Assembly (NCBI GenBank): GCA_964455395.1
Contig: CAYVWB010000009.1
Location: 1-64,000, forward strand
DNA from: CAYVWB01 sp964455395
Lineage (GTDB): Bacteria > Desulfobacterota > Desulfovibrionia > Desulfovibrionales > Desulfovibrionaceae
DNA: 64,000 nt
Direction of reading: 5' to 3'
Part shown: positions 15,454 through 23,995 of the stretch, piece after piece
Layout: the number at the start of each line of letters is the position of its first letter
Numbering within the stretch: position 1 is the first letter of the stretch
Made by a program: the position numbers and the translations under genes
The notes under the pieces: model-generated
Told to the model about the DNA's origin: nothing
The model's database searches: none
The model's input: the letters and a program-made list of their open reading frames with translations, nothing else

Positions 15454-17442
15454 ATGCGTAGCGGCCACACGCTTCGTGTGCGTCGTCTCGTTCGACATAT
15501 CGAGAACGCGATGCCCCGTCTCCATGGCTTGCTGTGGCCGGGCCTTTGTGTGGTGGCTGCAGCAGGCGCGGTGACGGTCTGGGCGTTGCTGGCGATGACC
15601 GAATCCACACCCGAGGGCGAATCCGCCGCGCTTGCCGGCCGCACGCTTCCCGAGTCCTTGACGGTAGCGCAGGCGGAGCGTCTCGTCCATACAGCGCAAG
15701 CCTCGGAGGCGCCCCTGGCCGAGGTGGACGCCTGGACGGCCCTGGCGTTGGCTTGCCGTCGAAGCGATGCGCCGGAGGCCGCCCGGGATGCGCTACGGCA
15801 GGGGCAGGCGCGTCTTGCTGATTCGACCCTTCCGGATGGCGCTCAGGCGATACGGCTTGTCCGAATGGGCGGCGTCGCGGAACTGCTGGGCGAGCACGCC
15901 GACGCCTCGGCGCTTTACCGCCGCGGGGCGATTCTGGCGGAACGGGCTGGCCGTTTGCGAGTGGCGGCGTATGCGGAAAGACGGCGGGCGGCCGGGTTCG
16001 CTCACCGGCAGGAGTGGGTGGAGGCCGCGGCCGGATTCCGCCAAGCCCTCGCTTTGACGGAGCGCGCTCCCCACGCTTCGGCCGCCATGCAACGGGCGCT
16101 GCTGGCGTCCGCAGCGCATTGCGCCCTGCAGGCGGACCAGCCGGAAGCAGCCCTGGCCATCGTGCGCGCGCACAAGGGAGCCGGCGACGCGGCGTCGAAC
16201 CAAGCCTGGCGCAACGCGCTTCTGGCGCTGGCGCAAGCGCGTCGCGGGGCGTGCGAACCAGCGCTTTCGATGATGACGCATGAGCGCTCCCTGCTGCACG
16301 CCACCGTGGCGGCCACTGCAGGTAGCGCCAGCCACCAGCGGCTGATTCGAATCCGCGACCACGAGGGGACCGGCGCTATCCCGCATCCCCTGGAGACAAT
16401 GCTCGACGCCGCGGCGATCTGTGCGCCGGGTGGAGGCAGGCAGGGTCTTGAGGTGGCGCGTCATCTGGACGAGCAGGCGCAGCGCGCCGCCACGCGGCTC
16501 CAGCCGGAGGATGCCGACGCGCTGCGGCGTCGAACCCTGGCTTTGCGCGCCAGGACGGCGGCTGCGCATGGCGAGACCGCCGAGGCTTTGCGCGCGCAAC
16601 TCGCGTTGCGGGCGCTGTCCTCCGAAACGTCCGCGCTCTCGGTACGGCCTGCGGGGGCAGGCGAGGCCCGGTTCACCATGCTGACCGACCGCAGCGAGCG
16701 CTTGATGACGACCCTCGGTCTGGCCGCCGGCCTGTCGGACTCGAAGCCGCTTCGGGACGCAGACATGGAAGCCGGCGCAGGAACGTTTGGCGCAGCCGCC
16801 ATCCGGCTCGTTTTCGGGTGGTGGCTCACCGAGCGGGTCCTTCCGGAAGCCGCTGCGTTGGGAGACGCCACGGCTGTCGCGCGGCTCACCAGAGCTCTGC
16901 CGAAGGGCGAGGCCGCGGTCTTCTTTGCGCGAGGACGCGGCGTCGGTGAATTGGGGGATGCGACGTCGGGGGGACCACGGCTTTTCGCCTTCGTGCTCAC
17001 CTCCGGCGCACAGGTTCGGTGTCTGGATCTGGGGCCGGTGGCGCGACTCGTCAAGGCGCTGGAGGCGTGGCGGAAACACGCCGGCCGCGTCGGGGTGGCG
17101 GGCTCGCTGGCGGAGGTGGAGTGCTACACCCTGCTGTACGCGCCGCTCCGCGCAGCGGTTTCCGGGACGCGCGCCTTCTGGATCGGGCCCACGGATCCCG
17201 CAGGCGCCATGGCGGCGGAGTTCGATTTTGCGGCGCTGCCCACGCCGGAGGGTGGACGCCTCGGTGAGCGCATCCCTTTCCGCCGGCTGAATCGTGAGGA
17301 CGTCAAGGCCGTGCTCGCCGGGGAGGTTGCGAGCGTGACGGCGTTTGCGGCCGAGGCGCAGCCGGGAGCCGTGGCTGCTGCGGCTCCAGCTGAACCGCTC
17401 GACGCGCCCGCGCCCGACGGACAGAGCCTGGGATTCTGGTGA
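15454..17442 (+). CDS. Membrane-anchored helical-repeat protein with truncated CHAT-like domain
   Basis: A protein of up to 662 residues. A transmembrane helix near residues 28-47 (GLCVVAAAGAVTVWALLAM) is followed by about 400 residues of Ala-rich helical pairs resembling TPR repeats. A C-terminal segment from about residue 470 resembles the first half of a CHAT (caspase-like) domain: KGEAAVFF, LFAFVLTSGAQVRCLDLG, LLYAPLRAAV and DFAALPTPEGG. The protein ends before the regions where CHAT domains carry their catalytic His and Cys, so it is probably not a protease. A weak ribosome-binding site leaves the start open; the ATG at 15511 is an alternative. The following bases hold no continuation in any frame. 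The CHAT assignment is tentative. Confidence 0.6.
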   Translation: MRSGHTLRVRRLVRHIENAMPRLHGLLWPGLCVVAAAGAVTVWALLAMTESTPEGESAALAGRTLPESLTVAQAERLVHTAQASEAPLAEVDAWTALALACRRSDAPEAARDALRQGQARLADSTLPDGAQAIRLVRMGGVAELLGEHADASALYRRGAILAERAGRLRVAAYAERRRAAGFAHRQEWVEAAAGFRQALALTERAPHASAAMQRALLASAAHCALQADQPEAALAIVRAHKGAGDAASNQAWRNALLALAQARRGACEPALSMMTHERSLLHATVAATAGSASHQRLIRIRDHEGTGAIPHPLETMLDAAAICAPGGGRQGLEVARHLDEQAQRAATRLQPEDADALRRRTLALRARTAAAHGETAEALRAQLALRALSSETSALSVRPAGAGEARFTMLTDRSERLMTTLGLAAGLSDSKPLRDADMEAGAGTFGAAAIRLVFGWWLTERVLPEAAALGDATAVARLTRALPKGEAAVFFARGRGVGELGDATSGGPRLFAFVLTSGAQVRCLDLGPVARLVKALEAWRKHAGRVGVAGSLAEVECYTLLYAPLRAAVSGTRAFWIGPTDPAGAMAAEFDFAALPTPEGGRLGERIPFRRLNREDVKAVLAGEVASVTAFAAEAQPGAVAAAAPAEPLDAPAPDGQSLGFW

Positions 17443-17837
17443 TGGTGGCGGGTCATCCGCGCGACGGTCGCCGCCCAGGTGAATGGCGATGGCGGACGCC
17501 GGACGATGGAGCCGGAGTGTTCGGCTGGAACGAGCGCTCCTGTTCTGCCGGGGGCGGCCGGGGAGTGGCCGGGAACGCGCCTCACTGAAAAAGGGGTATC
17601 CCCCCGTACTCCCGCATCAAAAATCCTGTCGTGATTCGCGTGTGCGCCGTGTTCCCCCCAAGCCGTCCAAGGACGTGGGGAAGGGGCGCGCGAGGTGGAC
17701 GGATCAACCAAGCCGGATGGGTGGAGAGCCGCCGGCGCAACCCGAGGGATCAAGACCAGTTTCGGAAGCGTTCACCCGATCACACAGCCCCCGGCGTCGT
17801 GGCGCAACAGCCCCCCGGCGTCGTGGCGCAACAGCCC
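17443..17837. other. 395-base gene-free spacer between convergent genes
   Basis: No convincing gene was found. At 17788-17834 a 23-base sequence containing GGCGTCGTGGCGCAACAG is repeated twice in tandem next to the stop codon of the histidine kinase. No clear hairpin-plus-T terminator was seen for either convergent gene. Confidence 0.6.
17788..17834. repeat. Two-copy 23/24-bp tandem repeat
   Basis: A C-run plus GGCGTCGTGGCGCAACAG occurs at 17788-17810 and again at 17811-17834. The copies differ only by one C. It lies 4 bases beyond the histidine kinase stop codon. Confidence 0.85.
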
Positions 17838-20078
17838 TCAGTTCGCGGGGGAGGCGCCGGGCGACGCGCCGGTGCACACGAGGCTGGCGATGGCGAGGGT
17901 GAGCGTCTCCTGCTCGAAAGGTTTGGCCACGAAGGCGTTCATCCCGGCGCGCAGGCAGCGGTCCCGGTCGCCTTCCATGGCGTAGGCCGTGAGCGCGACG
18001 ATGGGGATGGCCGTGTTTACGTGCGCCAGTTCGCCATCCCGGATGCGGCGCGTCACCTCCAGGCCGCTCATGTCCGGCAATTGGACGTCCATCAGCACCA
18101 GATGGAACGTCTCCTCTTCCAGCGCGCGGATGGCCGCGGCCGCGGTGGTCGCGCTATGCACGTCCCAGCCTTGCGTTTCCAGCAGACGGGTGGTGTAGGC
18201 GGCGTTGACGATGTCGTCTTCCACCACGAGAATGCGTAACGTTTGCGGGATGGTGGGTGACTGCTCGCAGGGGGAGACATCCGCTTCGGCGGCGATGCGC
18301 AAGGGCGCCACGAAGTGAAAGACGGAGCCGGAGGCCGGGTCGCTTTCCATGAGGATGCGGCCGCCCATGTGTTCGGCGAGCTTGCGTGCGATGGCGAGAC
18401 CCATGCCCGGGCCGCTTTTGTGTTTGGTCAGCACGTTTTCGGCCACGCCGAAACTGTCGAAGATGTGTTCGCGTTTTTCCGCTGGCACGCCGGGACCCGT
18501 ATCCCGCACGGAAAAGGAGAAGGGCGCGGCGTCGCCCACGTGGTCATGGACAGGCGCAAGCTCTGGCGCCAAGCCCACGCGTACGTCCACGGCGCCGCTG
18601 TCCGTGAAGTTCACGGCGTTGTGGAGGATGTTGATGAAGATCTGCTTGAGTCGTTCCGCGTCGCCCAGCAGATATGGGGGCATGTCGTCGGCGATGGCGT
18701 AGGTGAACTCCAGCCCCTTGAGTCGGGCCTGCGCGCTGTAGGTGTCGAGGGCCGCCTGGAACAGTCGGTCCGGCGCGAAGGGCGCAGCCGCCAGGGGCAG
18801 CTCGCCGGCTTCCAGGCTGGAGAGATCCAGCAGGTTGTTGACGACCTTGAGCACCCTGCCGGCCGAGCTGAGGATGTTGTCCGCGTATTCGCGTTGCTCC
18901 TCGCTCAGGCCGGTGGCGAACATGAGTTGCGTCATGCCGAGAATGCCGTTGAGGGGCGTGCGCAGCTCGTGGCTCATGTTCGCGAGAAATTCGCTCTTGG
19001 CCTGGTTGGCGGCTTGTTCGCTCGTCACGGCGTTGCGCAGGGCCTGGCTCATGTCGTGTTGCGCGGTCACATCGCGTGCGATGCAGACGAATTTGACCAC
19101 GCGGGCTCCGGTGTCGGCAAGGGGGTAGACCACCACCTCGTAGCGTTTGCCGCGGTAGCGCTCCTCGAACCGGCGGACGTCTCCGCGGCGGAGGGCGTCC
19201 AAGGTGGCGCGGGTGCGCGCGGCGAGGAGGTCTTTCGAGAAGAGGCTGCGCACGTCGCGGCCGATGAGCTGGGCCAGGGAGAGTTCCAGGGCCGTGGCGG
19301 CGCGTTCGTTGGCGTCCAGCACCACGCCCCTTCGGTCGAGGATGAGCATGCCGTCCAGGCTCGCCCGGAAGAAGGCGCGCAGGGTTTCCTCCTTCTCGCA
19401 GAGTTCCTGGGAAGCGACGTCCAGCAGCCGACGTTCTTCGCCCAAGCGGCGGTTGGTCTGTTCCAGCGCGCGGGAGCGTTCCTCCACCTGGCGCTCCAGG
19501 TCGCGGTTCATGGTGCGGATGCGGCGGTAGAGTTCGAAGCTTTCCAGCGCGTGCGCGCACCCCGTGAAGATGATGGTGAGCAGGGAGAAGTAGGGATCCA
19601 GGATGGATTCCTTCGGCTGGCCCAGCGCGCCCACGAACATGCCCCGCACCCGGGAGATGGTGGTGAGGGGGTGGAGCAGCAACGGGGTTTCGCGGCCCGC
19701 TTGCCCGGCGTCTCCCGCCTCCGTGGTGATGAACGCCTTGTTGCGGCCGAGCGCCCAGGAGAAAGTCTGCTCGCGAATGAGCTGCTGGGTCTGCGCGTCC
19801 AGGCGTGCGCGCTCGGACTCGGGCTCCACCCAGGCGAGATAGAAGTCGCCGTCCGCTTCGTCCACCAGATAGAAGGCCATGGCGTGGAAGCGGATGAGGG
19901 ACAGCAGCTTCTTGCCCGTCTCCTGCAGAATGGGGGCGGGCGTTTCCAGCTGGTTCAGCGTGGCGGCGAAGGACCCCATGCCGCTGGCGAGCTCCAGGGC
20001 GTTCAACGCCATGCGCCGCTCCTCCACGAGGCGTGCGATACGGATATCCTTGGCGCGGATTTCGTCCTGGTGACCCAT
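17838..20078 (-). CDS. Hybrid sensor histidine kinase (GAF-like, PAS, HisKA, HATPase, receiver)
   Basis: A 746-residue cytoplasmic signalling protein with no transmembrane segments. The order is a GAF-like sensor region (about residues 20-200), a coiled coil, a PAS domain (about 230-350), a HisKA dimerisation domain with the phospho-acceptor in SHELRTPLNG (His near 370), an ATPase domain with N, G1 and G2 boxes (NILHNAVNF, DTGPGVP, GPGMGLAIA), and a receiver domain with its phospho-acceptor Asp in LMDVQLPDMSG (near 662) and the Lys in KPF. The start at 20078 has AAGGA upstream and lies 11 bases after the HDOD gene. No separate response regulator is adjacent, so its output partner is unknown; the HDOD protein is a candidate partner. 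Confidence 0.9.
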   Translation of the reverse strand: MGHQDEIRAKDIRIARLVEERRMALNALELASGMGSFAATLNQLETPAPILQETGKKLLSLIRFHAMAFYLVDEADGDFYLAWVEPESERARLDAQTQQLIREQTFSWALGRNKAFITTEAGDAGQAGRETPLLLHPLTTISRVRGMFVGALGQPKESILDPYFSLLTIIFTGCAHALESFELYRRIRTMNRDLERQVEERSRALEQTNRRLGEERRLLDVASQELCEKEETLRAFFRASLDGMLILDRRGVVLDANERAATALELSLAQLIGRDVRSLFSKDLLAARTRATLDALRRGDVRRFEERYRGKRYEVVVYPLADTGARVVKFVCIARDVTAQHDMSQALRNAVTSEQAANQAKSEFLANMSHELRTPLNGILGMTQLMFATGLSEEQREYADNILSSAGRVLKVVNNLLDLSSLEAGELPLAAAPFAPDRLFQAALDTYSAQARLKGLEFTYAIADDMPPYLLGDAERLKQIFINILHNAVNFTDSGAVDVRVGLAPELAPVHDHVGDAAPFSFSVRDTGPGVPAEKREHIFDSFGVAENVLTKHKSGPGMGLAIARKLAEHMGGRILMESDPASGSVFHFVAPLRIAAEADVSPCEQSPTIPQTLRILVVEDDIVNAAYTTRLLETQGWDVHSATTAAAAIRALEEETFHLVLMDVQLPDMSGLEVTRRIRDGELAHVNTAIPIVALTAYAMEGDRDRCLRAGMNAFVAKPFEQETLTLAIASLVCTGASPGASPAN

Positions 20079-20089
20079 GAGCGCGTTCC

Positions 20090-21364
20090 TTACGCCGCCT
20101 CGGGGGCGAAGAAGGTTTCCAAGATTTCCTCCAGCTGACGGTCCGTTTGACGCACGGCGGTGGCGAGCAGGCCTTGAGGCAGCCCGAGGGCGTCCCAGAC
20201 GGAGGCTTTGATGGGGGGCGTGAAGATGGAGCCGCTGGCGCCCATCTGCATGGCGATGGCCATGGCGTCCGCCAAGTAGATGAAGCTGGCTTCCATGGCG
20301 CTCAAGCTGCGTTCGGGGTGGTGGTGGTCGCCCACCATGGCCAGCAGATCCACGGGCAGCCGCCATGTCTCCAGCAGCAGTTTGCCCACCAGGGTGTGGT
20401 CGTAGCCCAGAAGCTTGCGCTCGGCGCGCCATGTCTCCACGCCGTGGGCTGCAGCGAAGAGCAGCGTCTGGCCCATGATTTCCGGAATCTCCTTGAACAT
20501 CACCAGTCGGCCGATATCATGCAGCAAGCCCGCCACGAAGAAGCGTTCCTCCTTCATGCCGGGCACGCGACCAGCCATGGAGCGCGCCAGCAAGCCGCAA
20601 GCCACGGAGTGTTTCCAGAAGTTCTCCATCGTCATGGCGTCGATGGGCATGTCGCTGAAGGTGCGCACGGCCGTCACGCCGTGGGCGAGCACGCCCAGCT
20701 CGTTGAAGCCCAGCAAGGCCACAGCTCGGTCGATGGTGTCGATGCGCGAGGGAAAGCCGTAGAAGGGGCTGTTGACGAGCTTGAGCAGCTTGGCCGAGAG
20801 GCTCACGTCCTTGCTGATGACGTCAGCGATGGTCGTGGCGGAGCTGCTGGGGTCTTCCAGCACTTCCACGATGCGGTAATAGATGTCCGGCAGGGAGACG
20901 AGCGTCATGTGACGACGCACCAGCTCCGCAGCCGTGGGGGCTTGGCGGCGGTCCACCAGATGTTCTGGCGAGAGGAGTTTGATCTGCGCGAGCTGTTCCG
21001 CGTCGAACCGGTAGGGCTCGGGACGCCATCCGCTCACGGATTTCTCTGCGCAGCGCAACAGCGCGAGTTGATAGAGCTCGCGGACGGCTTCCTGTCCCAG
21101 ATTCGCGCGGGAGAAAATCTCCGTGGCGTATTGCTCGCACTCCTCGAGCGTCTCGGGGGAGAGCTGGGAGATGGCCTCGCCCATGGCGGCTTCGCGGTCC
21201 ACCCCTTCCACATTGGCTTCCGGCACGCCCCAGATGGTGAGCACGCGCAGGTTCTTTTCCGTGAGTTCCACGCCTTTGGGCAGCAGGAAGCGGCCGTTGG
21301 GCGCGTGGAGGTCCGCCGCCAGGCGCATGCCCGGCTTGATGTCCTGAATATTGATGACTCCCAT
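20090..21364 (-). CDS. HDOD-domain signalling protein
   Basis: A 424-residue protein. The N-terminal region (VINIQDIKPGMRLAADL and LLPKGVELTEKNLRVL) resembles the small domain often placed before HD and HDOD modules. The HDOD domain runs from about residue 150: LLKLVNSPFYGF, VALLGFNELG and a degenerate GLLHDIGRLVMF. HDOD proteins lack the complete metal site of HD phosphodiesterases and act in signalling scaffolds, often with two-component systems. It is the first gene of an operon with the hybrid kinase. The start at 21364 has AGAGGA upstream. An ORF track extension to 21400 is Cys/Arg-rich and unlikely. Confidence 0.88.
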   Translation of the reverse strand: MGVINIQDIKPGMRLAADLHAPNGRFLLPKGVELTEKNLRVLTIWGVPEANVEGVDREAAMGEAISQLSPETLEECEQYATEIFSRANLGQEAVRELYQLALLRCAEKSVSGWRPEPYRFDAEQLAQIKLLSPEHLVDRRQAPTAAELVRRHMTLVSLPDIYYRIVEVLEDPSSSATTIADVISKDVSLSAKLLKLVNSPFYGFPSRIDTIDRAVALLGFNELGVLAHGVTAVRTFSDMPIDAMTMENFWKHSVACGLLARSMAGRVPGMKEERFFVAGLLHDIGRLVMFKEIPEIMGQTLLFAAAHGVETWRAERKLLGYDHTLVGKLLLETWRLPVDLLAMVGDHHHPERSLSAMEASFIYLADAMAIAMQMGASGSIFTPPIKASVWDALGLPQGLLATAVRQTDRQLEEILETFFAPEAA

Positions 21365-21434
21365 ACATCCTCTGCGGCGGCAAGCGCACCGCCAAGTCAA
21401 GGGCGCGACGCCCTAAGCAGGCGTCACTGCACGC

Positions 21435-21463
21435 ACTGTACACGGGTTGGACGAGGTTGCAAA
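21435..21463 (-). promoter_or_regulatory. Possible promoter of the HDOD/kinase operon
   Basis: Minus-strand TTTGCA (21463-21458) and TACAGT (21440-21435) are 17 bases apart, each matching four of six consensus positions, about 70 bases before the HDOD start. Confidence 0.35.
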
Positions 21464-21583
21464 CAGCACATGACGCCATGGCGGCGTACGGACGACCGCG
21501 TGCGCCGGAAAAGTGCTTGCCGGGGCTGTGCGAAAGCCGCAAAGTGTGATACCGTCAGCCATCCAAGCAAGGAGAGCGCTTCC

Positions 21584-22048
21584 GTGAACGAACCAGACAT
21601 CAAGACAATTCTGTGCCCCATCGATTTTTCCAAGGCTGCCGCGCCCACGGCGCGCGCCGCCGCCGCCATGGCGCGCATGGCCAACGCCCGGCTCGTGCTC
21701 TTCTACGCGGCTCCGGCGTACGAAAAACACCACGTCTTCCAGATCGATACGGAAGAGCTGACCCGCTTCGCGCAGTCCATCCTCGAAGGCGCGGAACGCA
21801 AGATGGCGGAATTCATCGCCGAAGTCTTCCCGGATGACCACGGACTGCAGCTGGAGACCAGCGTCAAGGGCGGGCAGGCGGCTTCCACCATCCTGGAGGC
21901 CATCCACCATGAACACGCCGATCTCGTGGTCATGGGCGCGCACGGCCACTCCGGCGTGGCCCTCGCCATCTTCGGCTCCGTGGCCAACGAGGTGCTGCGC
22001 AGCGCCACGGTTCCGGTCATGACCGTACCTTATGAAGACACGGACTAG
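21584..22048 (+). CDS. Universal stress protein (UspA family)
   Basis: A 154-residue cytoplasmic protein of the ATP-binding USP type. The N-terminal strand KTILCPIDFSKAA and the C-terminal nucleotide motif GAHGHSGVALAIFGS, which follows the G-x2-G-x9-G(S) rule, are both complete. A GTG start at 21584 with AAGGAG 9 bases upstream fits the conserved N-terminus. Longer frames upstream overlap the divergent HDOD gene and are artefacts. It is probably monocistronic. The physiological stress it responds to cannot be read from sequence. Confidence 0.92.
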   Translation: MNEPDIKTILCPIDFSKAAAPTARAAAAMARMANARLVLFYAAPAYEKHHVFQIDTEELTRFAQSILEGAERKMAEFIAEVFPDDHGLQLETSVKGGQAASTILEAIHHEHADLVVMGAHGHSGVALAIFGSVANEVLRSATVPVMTVPYEDTD

Positions 22049-22213
22049 CGCACAGCGCGTCGCTTCCCCCGTGCAGCGAGAACGCCGCCGCGGGAACACA
22101 GGCGCTCTGCAACAGGGCAGGGGAGGGCGCCCCCCGAGCCCCGCTCGCAAGAACCCCCCTCTTGCGGTCGCCCAACAGCCGCCCGGGGACCCCTTCAGCG
22201 AGGAGCGACGACC

Positions 22214-22549
22214 ATGAAACGCCCCAGTCATTTCGAACGTCTCGTCAAGCGCTACCCCGCGCTCATGGAGGCGCACGCTTCCCTCGGCCAAGCCATCAAG
22301 GACGCCGGGCCACTCGACGAAAAGACACTGCAGCTCGTGCAACTGGCTTTCGCCGCCGCCACCGGCAGCGAAGGCGCCGTGCACAGCCACGCACGCCGTG
22401 CAAGGGAGCTGGGCGTTTCCGAAGACGCCCTGTGCCACGCCATCCTCGCCGGCGCCTCCACCATCGGATTCCCCGCAGCCAGCGCCGCCCTTTCGTGGAT
22501 CGGCCACCCCTCCGACGCATCCGTGGACGAGGGAGAGGAGCAGACATGA
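22214..22549 (+). CDS. Carboxymuconolactone decarboxylase-like (AhpD fold) protein
   Basis: A 111-residue all-helical protein of the CMD/AhpD superfamily. The core reads LVQLAFAAATGSEGAVHSHARRARELG followed by AILAGASTIGFPAA, here quoted in part. Catalytic AhpD proteins have a CxxC pair in this loop, but this one has no cysteine there (GSEGAVHSH), so it is unlikely to be a peroxidase-reducing disulfide enzyme. The conserved His remains. It begins a three-gene operon and its stop overlaps the next start by 4 bases (ATGA), so translation is coupled to the thioredoxin-like gene. Confidence 0.8.
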   Translation: MKRPSHFERLVKRYPALMEAHASLGQAIKDAGPLDEKTLQLVQLAFAAATGSEGAVHSHARRARELGVSEDALCHAILAGASTIGFPAASAALSWIGHPSDASVDEGEEQT

Positions 22550-23160
22550 TGATGACCCCACGCCACTACGCCCCGTCCCGTCTTGCCGCCGTGCTCGGCG
22601 TCACCTTCGCGCTGCTGTGCATGACAGCCGCGCCGGCCCGCGCACTGGACGCCGCCTCCGGCGAAATCATTCAGGAAACAGACACCATGGCGGACTTCCA
22701 GCTGCCCCCCGAAGAGGACGCCGAACGCGCCGCCTACCTCGGCGTGACCCCGGGCGAGCCCTTCTCCATCTCGGACGTGGACGCCAGATACCTGCTGATC
22801 CAGGTCTTCAGCATGTACTGCCCCCACTGCCAGCGGGAAGCGCCGCACATGAAGGCGCTCTTCGAGAACCTGCGCGGCTCCGACCACGGCGACGACCTCA
22901 AGCTGCTCGGGCTCGGCGTGGGCAACTCCGCGTACGAGGTGGATGTCTTCCGCGAAAAATACGAACTGCCTTTCCCCTTGTTCCCGGACCAGGACTTCAC
23001 CTCCAACGACTATGTCGGCGTTGTGGGCACTCCCTTCTACGTCCTGGTGGACGTGAAGGACACAAACGGCCACACCGTGCTCTTTTCCCAGGAAGGCACC
23101 TTCCAGGATGAAGACGCGTTCCTGACGCTGCTGTTGCACAAGGCCGGCTTGGCCAAGTAG
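22546..23160 (+). CDS. Exported thioredoxin-like protein with CPHC active site
   Basis: A 204-residue protein with an N-terminal signal peptide (hydrophobic LAAVLGVTFALLCMTAAPARA, here spanning about residues 13-33). The mature part is a TlpA/ResA-like thioredoxin fold with the redox motif MYCPHCQ and the usual cis-proline strand VVGTPFYVLVD. CPHC is the DsbA-type dipeptide, suggesting an oxidising or disulfide-exchange function in the periplasm. It overlaps the CMD-like gene by 4 bases and precedes an exported peroxiredoxin after 23 bases, so it could supply that enzyme with electrons. Three tandem ATGs occur at the start; the first has GGAGAGGAG just upstream. Confidence 0.85.
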   Translation: MMMTPRHYAPSRLAAVLGVTFALLCMTAAPARALDAASGEIIQETDTMADFQLPPEEDAERAAYLGVTPGEPFSISDVDARYLLIQVFSMYCPHCQREAPHMKALFENLRGSDHGDDLKLLGLGVGNSAYEVDVFREKYELPFPLFPDQDFTSNDYVGVVGTPFYVLVDVKDTNGHTVLFSQEGTFQDEDAFLTLLLHKAGLAK

Positions 23161-23183
23161 GTTCGCATTCAGGAGAAATCGTC

Positions 23184-23831
23184 ATGACCATACTCCACGC
23201 CACGACCCGCAGCCGCGTCCTCTGGGCGGTCGCCATGTCGCTCATTCTGGTGACGCTCGCATGCACCGCCTTCGCCGAGGTGGGACCACAACGTTCCAGC
23301 AAACAGGACGAAGGCCTCGTTTACGACCCCGGCGGCATGAAACCCCGCGACTCCACCTTGAAGGTGACCGTGGGCGACCCCGCGCCGGACTTCACCTTGC
23401 CTTCCATCACTGGAGAGGACGTCACCCTCTCGGACTACCGCGGCAAGCACAACGTGGTCATCTCCTTCGTGCCGGCCGCTTTCACCCCGGTCTGCTCGGA
23501 CCAGTGGCCCGGCTACTGCCTCGCCGAAGATATTTTCAGGAAATATGATACGATACTGCTGGGAGTGACCACGGACAACATCCCCACGCTCTATGCGTGG
23601 ACCAGACAGATGGAGAACCTCTGGTTCCCCGTGCTCTCGGACTTCTGGCCCCACGGCGCCGTGGCGGAACAGTTCGGCGTGCTGCGTTCCTCGGGCGTCT
23701 CGGAGCGAGCGCTTTTCCTTGTCGACAAGGAGGGGATCATCCGCTACATCGATGTCCACGACATCAACGCCCGGCCGAACCTCGGCGATCTCGTCCAGGC
23801 CATGGAGCAGCTCGACGAGCCCCAGCCTTAG
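23184..23831 (+). CDS. Exported peroxiredoxin (AhpC/TSA family)
   Basis: A 215-residue protein with a signal peptide (about residues 1-31, ending AFAE). The peroxiredoxin active site is PAAFTPVCSDQ, giving Pro, Thr and the peroxidatic Cys in the required spacing. A second cysteine follows eight residues later (PGYC) and may form an internal disulfide. Other landmarks are the N-terminal PAPDFTLPSITGEDVTLSDY, quoted in part, and the C-terminal LFLVDKEGIIRYI. It reduces peroxides in the periplasm, which matters for an anaerobe meeting oxygen. It is the last gene of the redox operon, with an AGGAG site. Confidence 0.9.
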   Translation: MTILHATTRSRVLWAVAMSLILVTLACTAFAEVGPQRSSKQDEGLVYDPGGMKPRDSTLKVTVGDPAPDFTLPSITGEDVTLSDYRGKHNVVISFVPAAFTPVCSDQWPGYCLAEDIFRKYDTILLGVTTDNIPTLYAWTRQMENLWFPVLSDFWPHGAVAEQFGVLRSSGVSERALFLVDKEGIIRYIDVHDINARPNLGDLVQAMEQLDEPQP

Positions 23832-23995
23832 GCGCTTCAGAAGGACCGCGCAGCCTCATCGAGAGAGACGGCGGGAGCTGTACTCCTGCAGAACCGCGCC
23901 GTCGCCGTCGCCGGCGGACGCCGTCTCCATGTGCGCACTCCTCTTGACGGACGTGGCCACGCCCACCCTCGCCGGGCAAACCAGGAGCTCACCCT

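Noticed and set aside
20147..22048. Long plus-strand frame covering the HDOD gene and UspA
   Set aside because: Its first 480 codons are antisense to the HDOD gene and show no family similarity; only the last 154 are the real UspA protein.
23832..23995. Cobalamin riboswitch before cobT
   Set aside because: The spacer is short and I could not find a B12-box-like sequence.
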